Positions 9,701 to 18,775 of a DNA stretch of 64,000 nt are shown here, piece after piece. The stretch's first letter is position 1. The number at the start of each line of letters is the position of its first letter. Below the pieces are notes generated by a model. The model saw only the letters and a list, made by a program, of their open reading frames with translations. It searched no databases and had not been told where the DNA came from. The DNA is from Rhodococcus pseudokoreensis (GTDB lineage: Bacteria; Actinomycetota; Actinomycetes; Mycobacteriales; Mycobacteriaceae). The position numbers and the translations under genes are program-made. The stretch is taken from the NCBI RefSeq assembly GCF_017068395.1, contig NZ_CP070619.1:1984001-2048000 (forward strand). The letters are read 5' to 3'.

Positions 9701-12700
9701 AGGTCGGTCTCCCGGACGTGTTCGAGCACGTCGGACAGCGTCTCGTCGGGGTCGATCCCGGTGCGCAGCACGAGGGTGTTGACGAACATCCCGACAAGTT
9801 CGTCGAGTTCGCGCTCACCTCGACCGGCGACCGCCGTGCCCAGCACGACGTCCGAAGAGCCCGACAGACGGGCGAGCAGAACCGCCAGGGCGGAATGCAC
9901 CACCATGAAGAGCGTCGCATTGTGCTGTTGCGCAATCAGAGTGAGCTTTCGGTGGGTCTCGGCGCCGACATTCAGTCGCACGCTCGCACCCCGGTACGAG
10001 GCGACGGACGGGCGCGGCCGGTCGGTGGGCAGGTCGATAACGTCGGGAACGCCGGCGAGGGTGCGCGTCCAGTAGTCCAGCTGCCACGCTGCCCGGGAGT
10101 GTGGGTCGTCGCCGGAACCGAGTGTGTCACGCTGCCACAGCGCGAAATCGGCGTACTGGACGGGAAGCGCAGTCCACGTGGGCGCGGCTCCACGAGTACG
10201 AGCGTCGTACGCTGTGGCGACATCACGTGCCAGCGGCGCGAGTGAGAAGCCGTCCGCACTGATGTGGTGAACCGCCATCACCAGAACGTGATCGCGATCG
10301 TCCACCTTCAGGAGTCGTCCGCGGACCGGGGCGTCCACGGTCAGATCGAACCCCGCCGACAGGAACGAGAGCACCTCTCCGTCGACGGAGCGCTGCGGGA
10401 CCTCCACGGGCGTGAAATCCAGCGATACGTCACCGACCGGCAGGACCAACTGGGCGGGAACACCGTCGAACGCGGGGAAGACGGTGCGCAACGATTCGTG
10501 ACGGCCGAGCACGTCCCGCGCCGCGTTCCGCAGCGCGTCGACGTCCAGTGCACCGGTCAACCGCACGGCGAGCGGAAGATTGTAGGCGGGCGATTCCGGA
10601 TCGACCCGATTCAGGAACCACAGTCGTTGCTGTGCCGGCGACAGCGGAATCCGGTCGGGCCGGTCTCCCGCGACGAGGGGAACCCTGCGGCCGGTCCCGG
10701 CCTCGGCATCGACCCTCGTCGCCAGCGCCTCCACCCGCGGCGACTCGAACAGCATGCGCACCGGAATGTGCGCGTCGACTGCGGCGCCCAGCCTGGCCGC
10801 CACCTGTGCAGCGATCAGCGAGTTGCCGCCGAGTGCGAAGAAGTCGTCGTCCAGACCGACGGATTCCACGCCGAGTACCTCGGCGAAGACCCCTGCCACC
10901 ACTTGTTCCACCACCGAGTTCGGCGCCCTGAATTCGTGGGATTCCAGTACCGGCACCGGGAGTGCATCCAGATCGGTCTTGCCCGAGGCAGTGAGGGGGA
11001 ACGCGTCGAGAACCACGATCGTGGTGGGAACCAGGTAGGACGGGAGGACCTGCGCGAGTGATTCCCGAACCACGTCGACGTCGAGGGAGCCGCGCGGCAC
11101 CACATAGGAGACGAGGGCGTCGACGCCGATTGCGTTGGGACGCGACACGGTCACGGCGCTTTCCACGTCCGCGACGCGGGCGATCGCGACGTCGATCTCA
11201 CCCGGCTCGATGCGGACCCCGCGAATCTTGACCTGCCTGTCGACGCGCGCGACGAAGACCAGTCGCCCGTCGGCGCGCCGATGGACCAGGTCGCCGGTTC
11301 GGTACATACGTGAGCCGTCTGCGGAGGCCACGAATCTGGACGCCGTCCGCTGCGACGCCCCCACGTATCCCCGCGCAAGACCCGCGCCGCGCAGATACAA
11401 CTCTCCGACGGCGCCGACCGGGACCGGCCGCAGGCGTGCGTCGAGGACCACCGCGGTGGTGCCGGGAAGGGGGCCACCGATGGTCACCTGCTCGTCGACC
11501 TCCGCGAGGGTTGCGACGACGGTCGACTCGGTCGGCCCGTACGCGTTGAGCATCTTTCGCTCGCGACTCCACTCGGCGGCGAGTTCGGCGGTCAGCGCCT
11601 CGCCTCCGACTGCGACGACCCTGAGTGCGTCGAGTTCCGACGACTCCAGGGACCCGAGCACCGCCGGCGTCGACAGGTAGTGCGTGACACGCTGACCGGT
11701 CAGAACTCGCTGCAGGTCGGGCCCGGCATAGACGTCGGCCGGTGCCACCACGAGGCAGGCGCCCGAGCCGAACGCCAGGAGAATCTCCAGCATCGCAGCG
11801 TCGAATGTGGGGTTGTACCCGTGCAGGACGCGAGAATCCGTGGTCACGTCGTACCTGCGCACCGCCTCGTCGATCAGTGAGGAGAGTCCGCGGTGAGTGA
11901 CCATCACACCCTTCGGGGCTCCGGTCGAACCGGACGTGTAGATGACGTACGCCAGGTCGTCAGGGCCCGCCGGTGCAGTTTCCGGGCGGGGCGAATCGAA
12001 CCCACCGTCGGCGACGGTCAGCCACGAGACCCCCGGCGCGGCGGATGTGAATTCGTCGGTCTCCCTGGCAATTCCCACGTGGACCGCCGCTTCGGTCAAG
12101 ACTGTCGACAGCCGCTCCGCCGGGTGCGTCGGATCGACGGGAAGGAAGGCAGCACCCGTCTTCGCGACCGCCCACAACGCGATCACGTAGTCGACGGACC
12201 GCGGTAGAGCCAGCGCGACAACGGTTCCGGCCCTCGCGCCGCGACGAACCAGCTCGTGGGCGAGGGAATCGGAGACCTGTGCGAGCTCCCGGTACGACAG
12301 CGTCACGGTGCCGTCCGTGAGCGCAGGGAGGCCGGGGTGCGCGTCCGCGGTCGTGGACAGCATGTCCGCGAGAGTCCTTGCCTCCATCGCTGTTCCGCCG
12401 ACGAGGTCGGCAGCGCCCGGCAACGGGACCTCGCCGATCGTGGCGTCCGGGTCACCGGCGACCGCCCCGAGCAACGGGACGAACGCCGCCGCTAGCGACC
12501 GCACGGTCCCGCCGTCGAAAAGAGCGGACGAATAGGTGATCGATCCGGTCAGCGATTCCGGTTCGCCGTCTGTCCCGGCAGTGACGAACGCGAACTCGAG
12601 GTCGAACGGCGACGTCCGGTCGATCGTGTCCGTACCGGACCGAAGGGACAGGACCACCTGCGGCCTGCGACCGCCGAACAGTTCGCCCTCGGGGTCGAAC

Positions 12701-15621
12701 GGGACATCGGCGTATTCGAAGGCTGCGGAATCGAACTCGTGGACCTGCCCGAGCAGCGTCGTAAACGTCACGTCCCGGTCGACGCTTGCGCGCAGGGGCA
12801 GGACGTGCGCGCGCCCCGTTCGATTCACCAGCCCACCGACGACGATGTCACTGTGGCCGCCGAACGACGCGAGCAGCACCGCCAGCGCCCCGTGGAGAAC
12901 TTCGAACAGGGAAGTCCCGTGGTCCCGGGCCAGGTCTCTGCAGCCGTTCCCGGTTTCGGCCGGAACGGAGAATGTGTACACGTCCCGGCCGCCGTCACCG
13001 CGTCCGGCGAGATCCGTCGGCAGCGGTGCGGCGGAACCCACACTTCGAAGGGCCCCGGCCCACCACGCGATACCGTCGTGCACCGCGGAGTCCTCGGGCG
13101 GCGAGACGTATTCGAGAAGGTGGTCGTCCGTCCACCTGGCCAGGTCGCCCGTGCGATACATCCGTGCGTGTTCGGACTCGAAAGGATTGGCCACGAATCG
13201 GGCAGCGGTGTCGGCTGGACGGCTCGCGTAGCCACGCCCGATGCCGGCCCCCGACAGGTACAGATCGCCGACGACGCCGACCGGTACCGGCTTCAGCGTC
13301 CGGTCCAGCACCACAGCGGACACTCCCGCGATCGGTCGTCCGAGAGACTCGGGCGAGGCGGGTGTTCGTTCCTCCGTGGCCGTCGCCCACAGTCCCGAGT
13401 CCCCCGGTCCGTACAGGTTCAGCACGGTCCGCCCCGCGCCCCAGCGCGACACCAGTTCTGCGGCGTAGGTGCGGCCGGTGAGGGCCAGCACCTCGAGTCT
13501 GTCGAGTCCGGTCGGGTTCGTCTCGGCCGGAGCCGAGGGCCCTGAGGCCCAGTGCGTCACACGTTCGCGGCGCAGAAAGCGGGACAGCTCTTCTCCGCCG
13601 CGTAGATCGCCGGGTGCGATCACCAAGGTTCCGCCGCAGACCGCGGCGACGAGCGCGTGCAGGGCCTGACCGCACGACCGGTGACCGGCCATCAGGATGC
13701 GGGAGTGCTCGTCGGCGCGATACACGCGGACGAGCGCCGCGGCGCGAGCGGCCAGCGCCCGGTGGCTGATCGTCACCCCACGGGATCCGGCGACGGAGCC
13801 GTGCACCACGCAGGCGGTGTGATCGAGCGCCAGAGTCCGAACCCGATCGGAATCGGCGATCGGCGTCGCATCACCGGGCTGATCCGTCACGTCGACCCAG
13901 TCGATGCCCGCCGGCACGTCGGACTCATCCACGGCGAGGACGGCCACCGCACCGGAATCCGTGAGCAGATCTTCGATCCGCTCACGGTCGACGTCAGGGT
14001 CGAGCGGAACGGCGGCGGCCCCGCATCGTGCGACCGCCCACACGGCGACGACCTGTTCCAGCGAGGCGGGCACGAGGACTACGACCGCATCCTCCGGGCC
14101 GATCCCACGATCGATCAGTCGGCGCGCGAGCCGGTTGGACCGATCGTGGAGCTCCTGGTAACCGGTATCGACTCCCGCGGCACGAACGGCGACACCACTC
14201 GAGTCGGCGGTCGCGTCCAACAGCTCCGGCAACGTCACCGCGGCGGCGGGGGCGGGTCCGCTGGCGGGAACGAGGGAGTCGTGTTCGCCGCGGGTGAGCA
14301 GCGCCGCGTCGCCGACCTCGCCCACAGGCGCAGCGGCGACGAACTCGGTGAGGAAGGACATGAAGCGTGCATGATGGCGCGCGAGTTCGTCCTGCTCGTA
14401 CAGAGCCGGATTGGCTTCGAAGTCGACACGAATGCTGTGCCCGGTCACCGCCGGGTAGATGGCGAGTGTGAGGTCGTCGACGGGCCCGGCGGTGAGGACG
14501 GTGAACTCTCCGAGAACATCACCCCACCAGGTCTCCTGATGAAACATCATGATGTTCACCATCGGGCCGAAACTGCTGCGGCCGTCCGAGTTCACCCGCA
14601 TGTCGTGGAGGATGTCCTCGTAACGGTACCGCTGATGACGGAGAGCGCCGGTCAGTTCCAGCTGAACTCGGCGGACCACGTCCTCGATACTGCTGCGCGG
14701 GTCGATTCGGATCCGAAGCGGAACGACGTTCGCCACGCTGCCGCCCGACCGCCGCGCCGCGGCCGTCGTCCGTGCCGAAACGGGCAGACTCAGGACGATG
14801 TCGGTGCTACCGGTCATTCGAGCGAGATACGCCGCGAACGCGGCCACCACGACCGGCACCTCCGACGAGTGCCACCGGCGGGCGAGTGCGCCGATGCTGT
14901 CGGCAAGCTCGGTTTTCATCACCGCACTCTCGAGGAGCGACACGGCCGCGGGATACGCCTTCTCGTCGGTCAGCCGGGCCGGTTCGGGAAGCCCTGCGGT
15001 CCGTTCGGCCCAGTACTCGCGATCGAGCTGGAATCTGCGGGTGGCCGGGTATTCGTCCTCGGCTTCGTAGAGTTGACGCAGGTGAAGCGCTTTCGACGGC
15101 GGCGCCTTGGTGCGCCGGACGGCGTGCGTGTAGAGCTCCGCGACGCGGTTCATCAAAACCATTGCGCCGTAGCCGTCGAGAATCAGATGGTGCGCGAACG
15201 TGGTGAGGAAGTAGTGATCGTCGCCTACGTGCAGAAGTTCCGCAGAGATCAACCTGTCGCGATAGACCTCCAGGGGCCTGCGCCGCCGCTCGTGCATTCG
15301 CCGGTGGGCCTCGGCCACCGGGTCCTGGTGCAGTCGCAGATCGACGTACCCGAGTTCGTCCTCGATCGTTTCGTCAGCCAACTGATATGGCTCGCCCGCG
15401 TATTCGACGAGGCGGATGCCGGGCGACTCGATATCGAACGATCCCTGCTCGGAGGCCCATTTGAGTGCGCCGACGTCGACGTGGCCCCGAAGTTCGACAT
15501 ATTGGGCCACCAGGATCGGCACGGTCGGGTCGAGTTGCTGTGCAAACCACAGCCCCTTCTGCGCATGCGAGAGTGGAAAGGCTCGCGCGTCGCGGTCACC
15601 GGCATCGTCACGCATACGCAC
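6715..15621 (-). CDS. Non-ribosomal peptide synthetase, C-A*-C*-A-T-C-A-T-TE
   Basis: About 2,970 residues. Order and approximate positions (counted from the upstream GTG 15639): C1 20-450 with HHLILDGYG; a degenerate A1 460-850; a half C domain 855-1080 without HHxxxDG; A2 1090-1570 with YTSGSTGAPKGV; T2 with LGGNSLIAAQ near 1602; C3 with HHISADG near 1790; A3 with FTSGSTGTPKGV near 2280; T3 with LGGNSLLAVR near 2665; and a thioesterase with GWSLGG near 2800 and a late GHWH. Two intact modules thus predict two loaded residues plus whatever C1 accepts. By manual alignment the A3 pocket starts like a serine code (DVWHF) and A2 looks aromatic-like (DALY); both are weak guesses. GTG 15621 follows a G-run at suitable spacing; GTG 15639 and ATG 15615 are alternatives. 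The pseudokinase gene follows without a gap. Confidence 0.93.
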   Translation of the reverse strand: MRMRDDAGDRDARAFPLSHAQKGLWFAQQLDPTVPILVAQYVELRGHVDVGALKWASEQGSFDIESPGIRLVEYAGEPYQLADETIEDELGYVDLRLHQDPVAEAHRRMHERRRRPLEVYRDRLISAELLHVGDDHYFLTTFAHHLILDGYGAMVLMNRVAELYTHAVRRTKAPPSKALHLRQLYEAEDEYPATRRFQLDREYWAERTAGLPEPARLTDEKAYPAAVSLLESAVMKTELADSIGALARRWHSSEVPVVVAAFAAYLARMTGSTDIVLSLPVSARTTAAARRSGGSVANVVPLRIRIDPRSSIEDVVRRVQLELTGALRHQRYRYEDILHDMRVNSDGRSSFGPMVNIMMFHQETWWGDVLGEFTVLTAGPVDDLTLAIYPAVTGHSIRVDFEANPALYEQDELARHHARFMSFLTEFVAAAPVGEVGDAALLTRGEHDSLVPASGPAPAAAVTLPELLDATADSSGVAVRAAGVDTGYQELHDRSNRLARRLIDRGIGPEDAVVVLVPASLEQVVAVWAVARCGAAAVPLDPDVDRERIEDLLTDSGAVAVLAVDESDVPAGIDWVDVTDQPGDATPIADSDRVRTLALDHTACVVHGSVAGSRGVTISHRALAARAAALVRVYRADEHSRILMAGHRSCGQALHALVAAVCGGTLVIAPGDLRGGEELSRFLRRERVTHWASGPSAPAETNPTGLDRLEVLALTGRTYAAELVSRWGAGRTVLNLYGPGDSGLWATATEERTPASPESLGRPIAGVSAVVLDRTLKPVPVGVVGDLYLSGAGIGRGYASRPADTAARFVANPFESEHARMYRTGDLARWTDDHLLEYVSPPEDSAVHDGIAWWAGALRSVGSAAPLPTDLAGRGDGGRDVYTFSVPAETGNGCRDLARDHGTSLFEVLHGALAVLLASFGGHSDIVVGGLVNRTGRAHVLPLRASVDRDVTFTTLLGQVHEFDSAAFEYADVPFDPEGELFGGRRPQVVLSLRSGTDTIDRTSPFDLEFAFVTAGTDGEPESLTGSITYSSALFDGGTVRSLAAAFVPLLGAVAGDPDATIGEVPLPGAADLVGGTAMEARTLADMLSTTADAHPGLPALTDGTVTLSYRELAQVSDSLAHELVRRGARAGTVVALALPRSVDYVIALWAVAKTGAAFLPVDPTHPAERLSTVLTEAAVHVGIARETDEFTSAAPGVSWLTVADGGFDSPRPETAPAGPDDLAYVIYTSGSTGAPKGVMVTHRGLSSLIDEAVRRYDVTTDSRVLHGYNPTFDAAMLEILLAFGSGACLVVAPADVYAGPDLQRVLTGQRVTHYLSTPAVLGSLESSELDALRVVAVGGEALTAELAAEWSRERKMLNAYGPTESTVVATLAEVDEQVTIGGPLPGTTAVVLDARLRPVPVGAVGELYLRGAGLARGYVGASQRTASRFVASADGSRMYRTGDLVHRRADGRLVFVARVDRQVKIRGVRIEPGEIDVAIARVADVESAVTVSRPNAIGVDALVSYVVPRGSLDVDVVRESLAQVLPSYLVPTTIVVLDAFPLTASGKTDLDALPVPVLESHEFRAPNSVVEQVVAGVFAEVLGVESVGLDDDFFALGGNSLIAAQVAARLGAAVDAHIPVRMLFESPRVEALATRVDAEAGTGRRVPLVAGDRPDRIPLSPAQQRLWFLNRVDPESPAYNLPLAVRLTGALDVDALRNAARDVLGRHESLRTVFPAFDGVPAQLVLPVGDVSLDFTPVEVPQRSVDGEVLSFLSAGFDLTVDAPVRGRLLKVDDRDHVLVMAVHHISADGFSLAPLARDVATAYDARTRGAAPTWTALPVQYADFALWQRDTLGSGDDPHSRAAWQLDYWTRTLAGVPDVIDLPTDRPRPSVASYRGASVRLNVGAETHRKLTLIAQQHNATLFMVVHSALAVLLARLSGSSDVVLGTAVAGRGERELDELVGMFVNTLVLRTGIDPDETLSDVLEHVRETDLGALAHSEVPFEQLVERMNPPRSQSFSPLFQVMLAFQNQVDATWELPGLTLSPMNFDAAVTKFDLDFSLSDRYDEVGRAAGLSGRLTYATDLFDAATAERVARLLEHVLDVFAADPRGRVGDIGLLTDAEAPGILVTPNCTAVEIRPQTVVDLFDVQVRRSPDAVALVFEGEVVTYAELDERANRLARLLICHGIGPDTLVALAVERSLDLVVAILAILKAGAGYVPVDPEHPAERIAAVIEASTPRLVVTLSTVELPSMSGIPRIEIDTADVSGYRPDRVSDADRVAPLRPDNVAYTIFTSGSTGTPKGVTVSHNAIVNQLHWLRSEYHVTADDRGILRAPSTFDVSVWECLLPLCVGARLVVTRPGGHRDVDYLASVIRHQRITMVHFVPSVLAAFLADGHGDCLTSVRHVFAGGEELSPALAANVLAFAPGAFHNTYGPTEAAVTTTACEITGRPEASVPIGGPVWNTQVFVLDTRLRPVPAGIAGELYLAGAQLARGYVGRGDLTAGRFVANPFGPAGSRMYRTGDLVKWDGSGRLVHLGRTDFQIKLRGLRIELGEIETVLERAEGVSRAAVALVDDVRAGEHLVGYVRADGNRALDPELLRTAARHALPSYMVPTRIVVLDEFPLGPNGKLDRKALPAPQFEARGYRAPETASAVAVATAFGEALGIDRVGADDNFFELGGNSLLAVRVLNRLASDTGVEIPLRSLMSDPTPHSIGQRMDSGESDDEEALGVVLPIRTAGTRPPLFCVHPIVGLSWCYSGLAPHLHPEHPIYGLQSPAVTADGPAPKSLEELAARYVEEIRRIQPGGPYHLLGWSLGGVLAHAMAVQLQSVGEEVAILVMLDSRTEHAPEALPVGAEDLLAGLGFEDSLPFPVSDLTPEAAVNLLGRLGGPLSAITPAHLHRMIGGAGRHHELTRTHEPRVFRGDVVFFAAGREESGATRAAAGWEPYVVGSISEHVIDSGHWHMTSQAALKVVGTVLRDREAKRKERV

Positions 15622-15702
15622 TACATTCCCCCCAGCCACAGTTTTGAAGAACCCGATCCAAGCGGCACTACACCTATGGGTGTCGAAGAGTCCGTATCGG
15701 AA

Positions 15703-15730
15703 ACCATACTCGGATACCGCCCTGGTTCAA
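15703..15730 (-). promoter_or_regulatory. Possible promoter of the NRPS gene
   Basis: In the divergent gap between the NRPS and DUF4012 genes the minus strand has TTGAAC (15730-15725) and TATGGT (15708-15703) separated by 16 bases, about 80 bases before the NRPS start. The match to a SigA promoter is fair but could be chance. Confidence 0.3.
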
Positions 15731-15800
15731 TTCGTTCGGTGCACGCCGCGACTTATGTCACAGATATCCTTTCGCACAGACAGAATAGGAGCCGCACTGC

Positions 15801-17621
15801 ATGGGCACGAACGACAAGAGCGTTTCGCACGAGGAAGATTCACCCGTCACCGGGCCCGCGAGACGCCGTCGGCGATACGTACTCGCGGGTACAGGAATCC
15901 TCGCACTGGCCGTCGTCGGCTGGTTCGGATACTCGGCCTGGGACGTTCAGCACAACCTCACCGGAGCCAGGAACAACGCCCAACTTGCCAAGAATTCGCT
16001 ACTGAGCGGCGACACCGAAGGCGCCCGGAATGCGGCCGCCGAAGCCGCCGATCAGGCGGAGAATGCGCAGGTCAGCCTGCATTCTGCGCCGTGGCGTCAG
16101 CTCGCCGGAATACCCGGGGTCGGTGCCCCTTTCGGGTCGATCCAGAAGATGTCGGACGTCGTAGTCGGACTCACGCGGGACGTGCTCGCTCCCGCGGTGG
16201 AGACCGGGACCGCACTGTCTCCGGGAGACCTGATCTCGGACGGCGGGAAGGTGAAACTGCAACCACTTCGGGACGCCGCTCCGGCCTTGAAACAGACGTC
16301 TCTCGCCGCACGCGCGCTCGCCGATCAGGCACACCAGGTGCCGGACGCGGGCTACCTCGGACTCGTCGACGACGCGCGTTCGGAGCTGCAGAACCAGACC
16401 GATGATGTCGCGAAACTGTTGAAGAACACGGCAATCGGGGCGGACATCCTCCCCGCAATGCTGGGTGCGGACGGACCACGCAACTACTTCATGGCGTTCC
16501 AAACCAACGCCGAGGCGCGTGGAACCGGCGGTCTCGTAGGTGGATACGGGATCATTCGCGCGAACGATGGTGAGGCACACGTCGATACGCTCGGAAAAAA
16601 CACTGAAGTTTCTTACGAGCACCAGCCACTGAACCTGGGGTCTGATTTCAACGGGCTTTACGGGAGTTACAACCCGTCGACCGACATCCGAAACAGCAAT
16701 CTCAGTACCCACTTTCCTTACGCCGGGCAGATTTGGCAATCACTGTGGGAACAGGAATCCGGGGAAAGGGTCGACGGGGCCATCGCCACCGACCCTGTCG
16801 CACTAAGCTACGTGCTCGGCGCGGTGGGACCGATCACCATGCCGGACGGCGAGGTGGTCGACGCCGGGAACGTCGTCGAGCTCACCGAATCCACCGCATA
16901 CATTCGGTACGCGGGGACGAGCGATACCGAGATCGTCGCCAACAACGTCGCCCGCAAGACCTACCTCCAGACGATTGCAGCGAAGGTGGTCGAGAAAATG
17001 ACCGGCAACATCGAGTCGCCTGCACTGCTCCTCGACGCAGTCGGCAAGGCGGTGAACGAGCGACGGATCGCAGTGTGGAGCGCGCACCCCGAGGAACAAG
17101 CCATTCTCGCCGGCACCCCGTTAGGACACACGGTGCCCGAGGACGATGCACCGTATGCGAGCGTCGTCGTCAACAACAACGCGGGCAACAAGCTCGACTA
17201 CTACCTGAGCCGGGAAATCGACTACACCGCATCGACCTGCACCGGTGACACCCGCACCTCGGAAGTGACGGTGCGTCTCACCAACAATCTCCCGGCAGGC
17301 GACTATCCACGCTATGTTGCAGGCACCTACAACAACCGCCAGGTCCCGCCCGGGACCAACGTCGCGATGATCTCCCTGCTCGCAACACGAGGGGCGAAAC
17401 TGAACAAGGCCACGGTCAACGGCAAGCCCGCGTTCACCGTCAGCGGCAACGAACTCGGGCACCCCGTGTTCAGCATTCCGACCACCGTGCCCCGGGGCGA
17501 GACCGTGGAACTGCACTACGCCTTGACGGAGCCTGCGGCGCCCGGTGCGGCGCGCGTACCTGTCCAGCCCCTCGTGGACGACCCGAAGGTCAGCGTGAAC
17601 GTCACCGCCTGCGGCGGCTGA
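15801..17621 (+). CDS. DUF4012 membrane-anchored protein
   Basis: 606 residues with one membrane segment near the N-terminus (about 28-48, after RRRRRY), leaving most of the protein outside the cell. The body matches the DUF4012 family: a helical region rich in Ala/Gln/Glu (about 50-200), then MAFQTNAEARGTGGLVGGYG, SYNPSTDIRNSNLSTHFPYAGQIWQ and GAIATDPVALSYVLGAVGPI. The family is common in Gram-positive polysaccharide loci and its biochemical role is not established. ATG 15801 follows AGGAG at 9 bases. It is transcribed divergently from the NRPS gene and is followed 43 bases later by a glycosyltransferase, which suggests an exported-polysaccharide role. Confidence 0.88.
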   Translation: MGTNDKSVSHEEDSPVTGPARRRRRYVLAGTGILALAVVGWFGYSAWDVQHNLTGARNNAQLAKNSLLSGDTEGARNAAAEAADQAENAQVSLHSAPWRQLAGIPGVGAPFGSIQKMSDVVVGLTRDVLAPAVETGTALSPGDLISDGGKVKLQPLRDAAPALKQTSLAARALADQAHQVPDAGYLGLVDDARSELQNQTDDVAKLLKNTAIGADILPAMLGADGPRNYFMAFQTNAEARGTGGLVGGYGIIRANDGEAHVDTLGKNTEVSYEHQPLNLGSDFNGLYGSYNPSTDIRNSNLSTHFPYAGQIWQSLWEQESGERVDGAIATDPVALSYVLGAVGPITMPDGEVVDAGNVVELTESTAYIRYAGTSDTEIVANNVARKTYLQTIAAKVVEKMTGNIESPALLLDAVGKAVNERRIAVWSAHPEEQAILAGTPLGHTVPEDDAPYASVVVNNNAGNKLDYYLSREIDYTASTCTGDTRTSEVTVRLTNNLPAGDYPRYVAGTYNNRQVPPGTNVAMISLLATRGAKLNKATVNGKPAFTVSGNELGHPVFSIPTTVPRGETVELHYALTEPAAPGAARVPVQPLVDDPKVSVNVTACGG

Positions 17622-17664
17622 CACTCGCACTGCCGTCCCTCCCTCCAACAGTCGAAGAGGATTC

Positions 17665-18762
17665 ATGAAGAAGTCGGTCGCCATTCTCGGAACTCGCGGT
17701 TACCCCAGCTACTACGGCGGTTTCGAGACACTCGTCCGTCAATTGGCGCCGTATCTCGCCGAGCACGGGTGGTCGGTGACCGTCTACGGCAGAGAGGACT
17801 CCACCCGCACGGACGACCCCCTCGCCGATCCGCGGATCGACACCGTGGTCACCCGCGGCATGGATTCGAAGTCACTCAGCACGCTCTCGTACGGCCTCAC
17901 CTCGGCAGCGCACGCGTCGCGGCGCCGACCCGACGTCGCGTTGATCATGAACGTGGCCAACGGGTACTGGCTCCCGCTCCTGAAGGCACGGGGGATTCCC
18001 ACCCTGATCAACGTGGACGGCATCGAATGGGAACGCGCCAAGTGGGGTGGGCTGGCGAAGTCGGTGTTCAAAGGCGGCGCCCATCTCACCGCCAGGCTGG
18101 GCGACCGGCTCGTCTACGACTCGAAGGAACTCGAACGCCGGTGGTCCGACGAGTTCCGGCGCGACGGGCTGTTCATCCCTTACGGCGGCACCGTCCCGCC
18201 ACAACTCGATCCGGTCGAGGGTTTCGATACCCGGTCGTACGCTCTGATGGTCGCCCGCTTCGTCCCCGAGAACACGGTCGGCGAGTTCTTCTCCGCCGCC
18301 CAGGACTTGAGCGACGAGTGGGACGTGGTCATCGTCGGATCTTCGGGTTACGGGGGCGAATTCGACGCCAGAGCGGCCGAACTCGCGGCGGGCAACGAGC
18401 GCATTCACTGGCTGGGCCACGTGAGTGACGACGACAAATTGTTCGCCCTCTGGCAGCACGCCGGGGCCTACTTCCACGGTCACAGTGTGGGAGGTACCAA
18501 TCCCGCGCTGGTTCAGGCCATGGCGTGCGGGGCACCCACAGTGGCCCGCGACACCGTCTTCAACAGGGAGGTGCTCGGCACCGCCGCACGATTCGTCGAG
18601 CCGGACAGCGACGCCATCGCCCATGGGATGGCGGAGGTCCTGTCGGATCATGAACTACAGAACACGCTGAGCACCAGAACACTCGCACGACAGGCCACCG
18701 ACTACACGTGGGAAGGGGTGTGCGCGGCATACCACGAAGCCTTGCTCGACCTCGCCCGGTGA
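17665..18762 (+). CDS. Glycosyltransferase family 4 with DUF1972-type N-terminus
   Basis: 365 residues. The N-terminus GTRGYPSYYGGFETLVRQL is the DUF1972 signature of rhamnosyl/glucosyl transferases. The C-terminal GT-B half has MVARFVPENTVGEFF, a glycine-rich HSVGGTNPALVQAMACG donor-site segment and TVARDTVFNREVL. It should add a sugar to a lipid-linked oligosaccharide on the inner face of the membrane. An AGAGGA ribosome-binding site precedes ATG 17665. It belongs to the same short unit as the DUF4012 gene and converges on the flippase gene that ends the nine-gene operon. Donor and acceptor are unknown. Confidence 0.88.
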   Translation: MKKSVAILGTRGYPSYYGGFETLVRQLAPYLAEHGWSVTVYGREDSTRTDDPLADPRIDTVVTRGMDSKSLSTLSYGLTSAAHASRRRPDVALIMNVANGYWLPLLKARGIPTLINVDGIEWERAKWGGLAKSVFKGGAHLTARLGDRLVYDSKELERRWSDEFRRDGLFIPYGGTVPPQLDPVEGFDTRSYALMVARFVPENTVGEFFSAAQDLSDEWDVVIVGSSGYGGEFDARAAELAAGNERIHWLGHVSDDDKLFALWQHAGAYFHGHSVGGTNPALVQAMACGAPTVARDTVFNREVLGTAARFVEPDSDAIAHGMAEVLSDHELQNTLSTRTLARQATDYTWEGVCAAYHEALLDLAR

Positions 18763-18775
18763 GGCCGCGGATTGG

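Noticed and set aside
12370..14300. NRPS first module as an assembly error
   Set aside because: The frame stays open for more than 600 codons with steady codon use, so a true decayed module is more likely than mis-assembly, although I cannot exclude it.
13657..16005. A 780-residue plus-strand frame opposite the NRPS gene
   Set aside because: It runs antisense to the degenerate first module; the composition is Arg/His/Gly-rich and no motif is recognisable. The NRPS frame explains the region.
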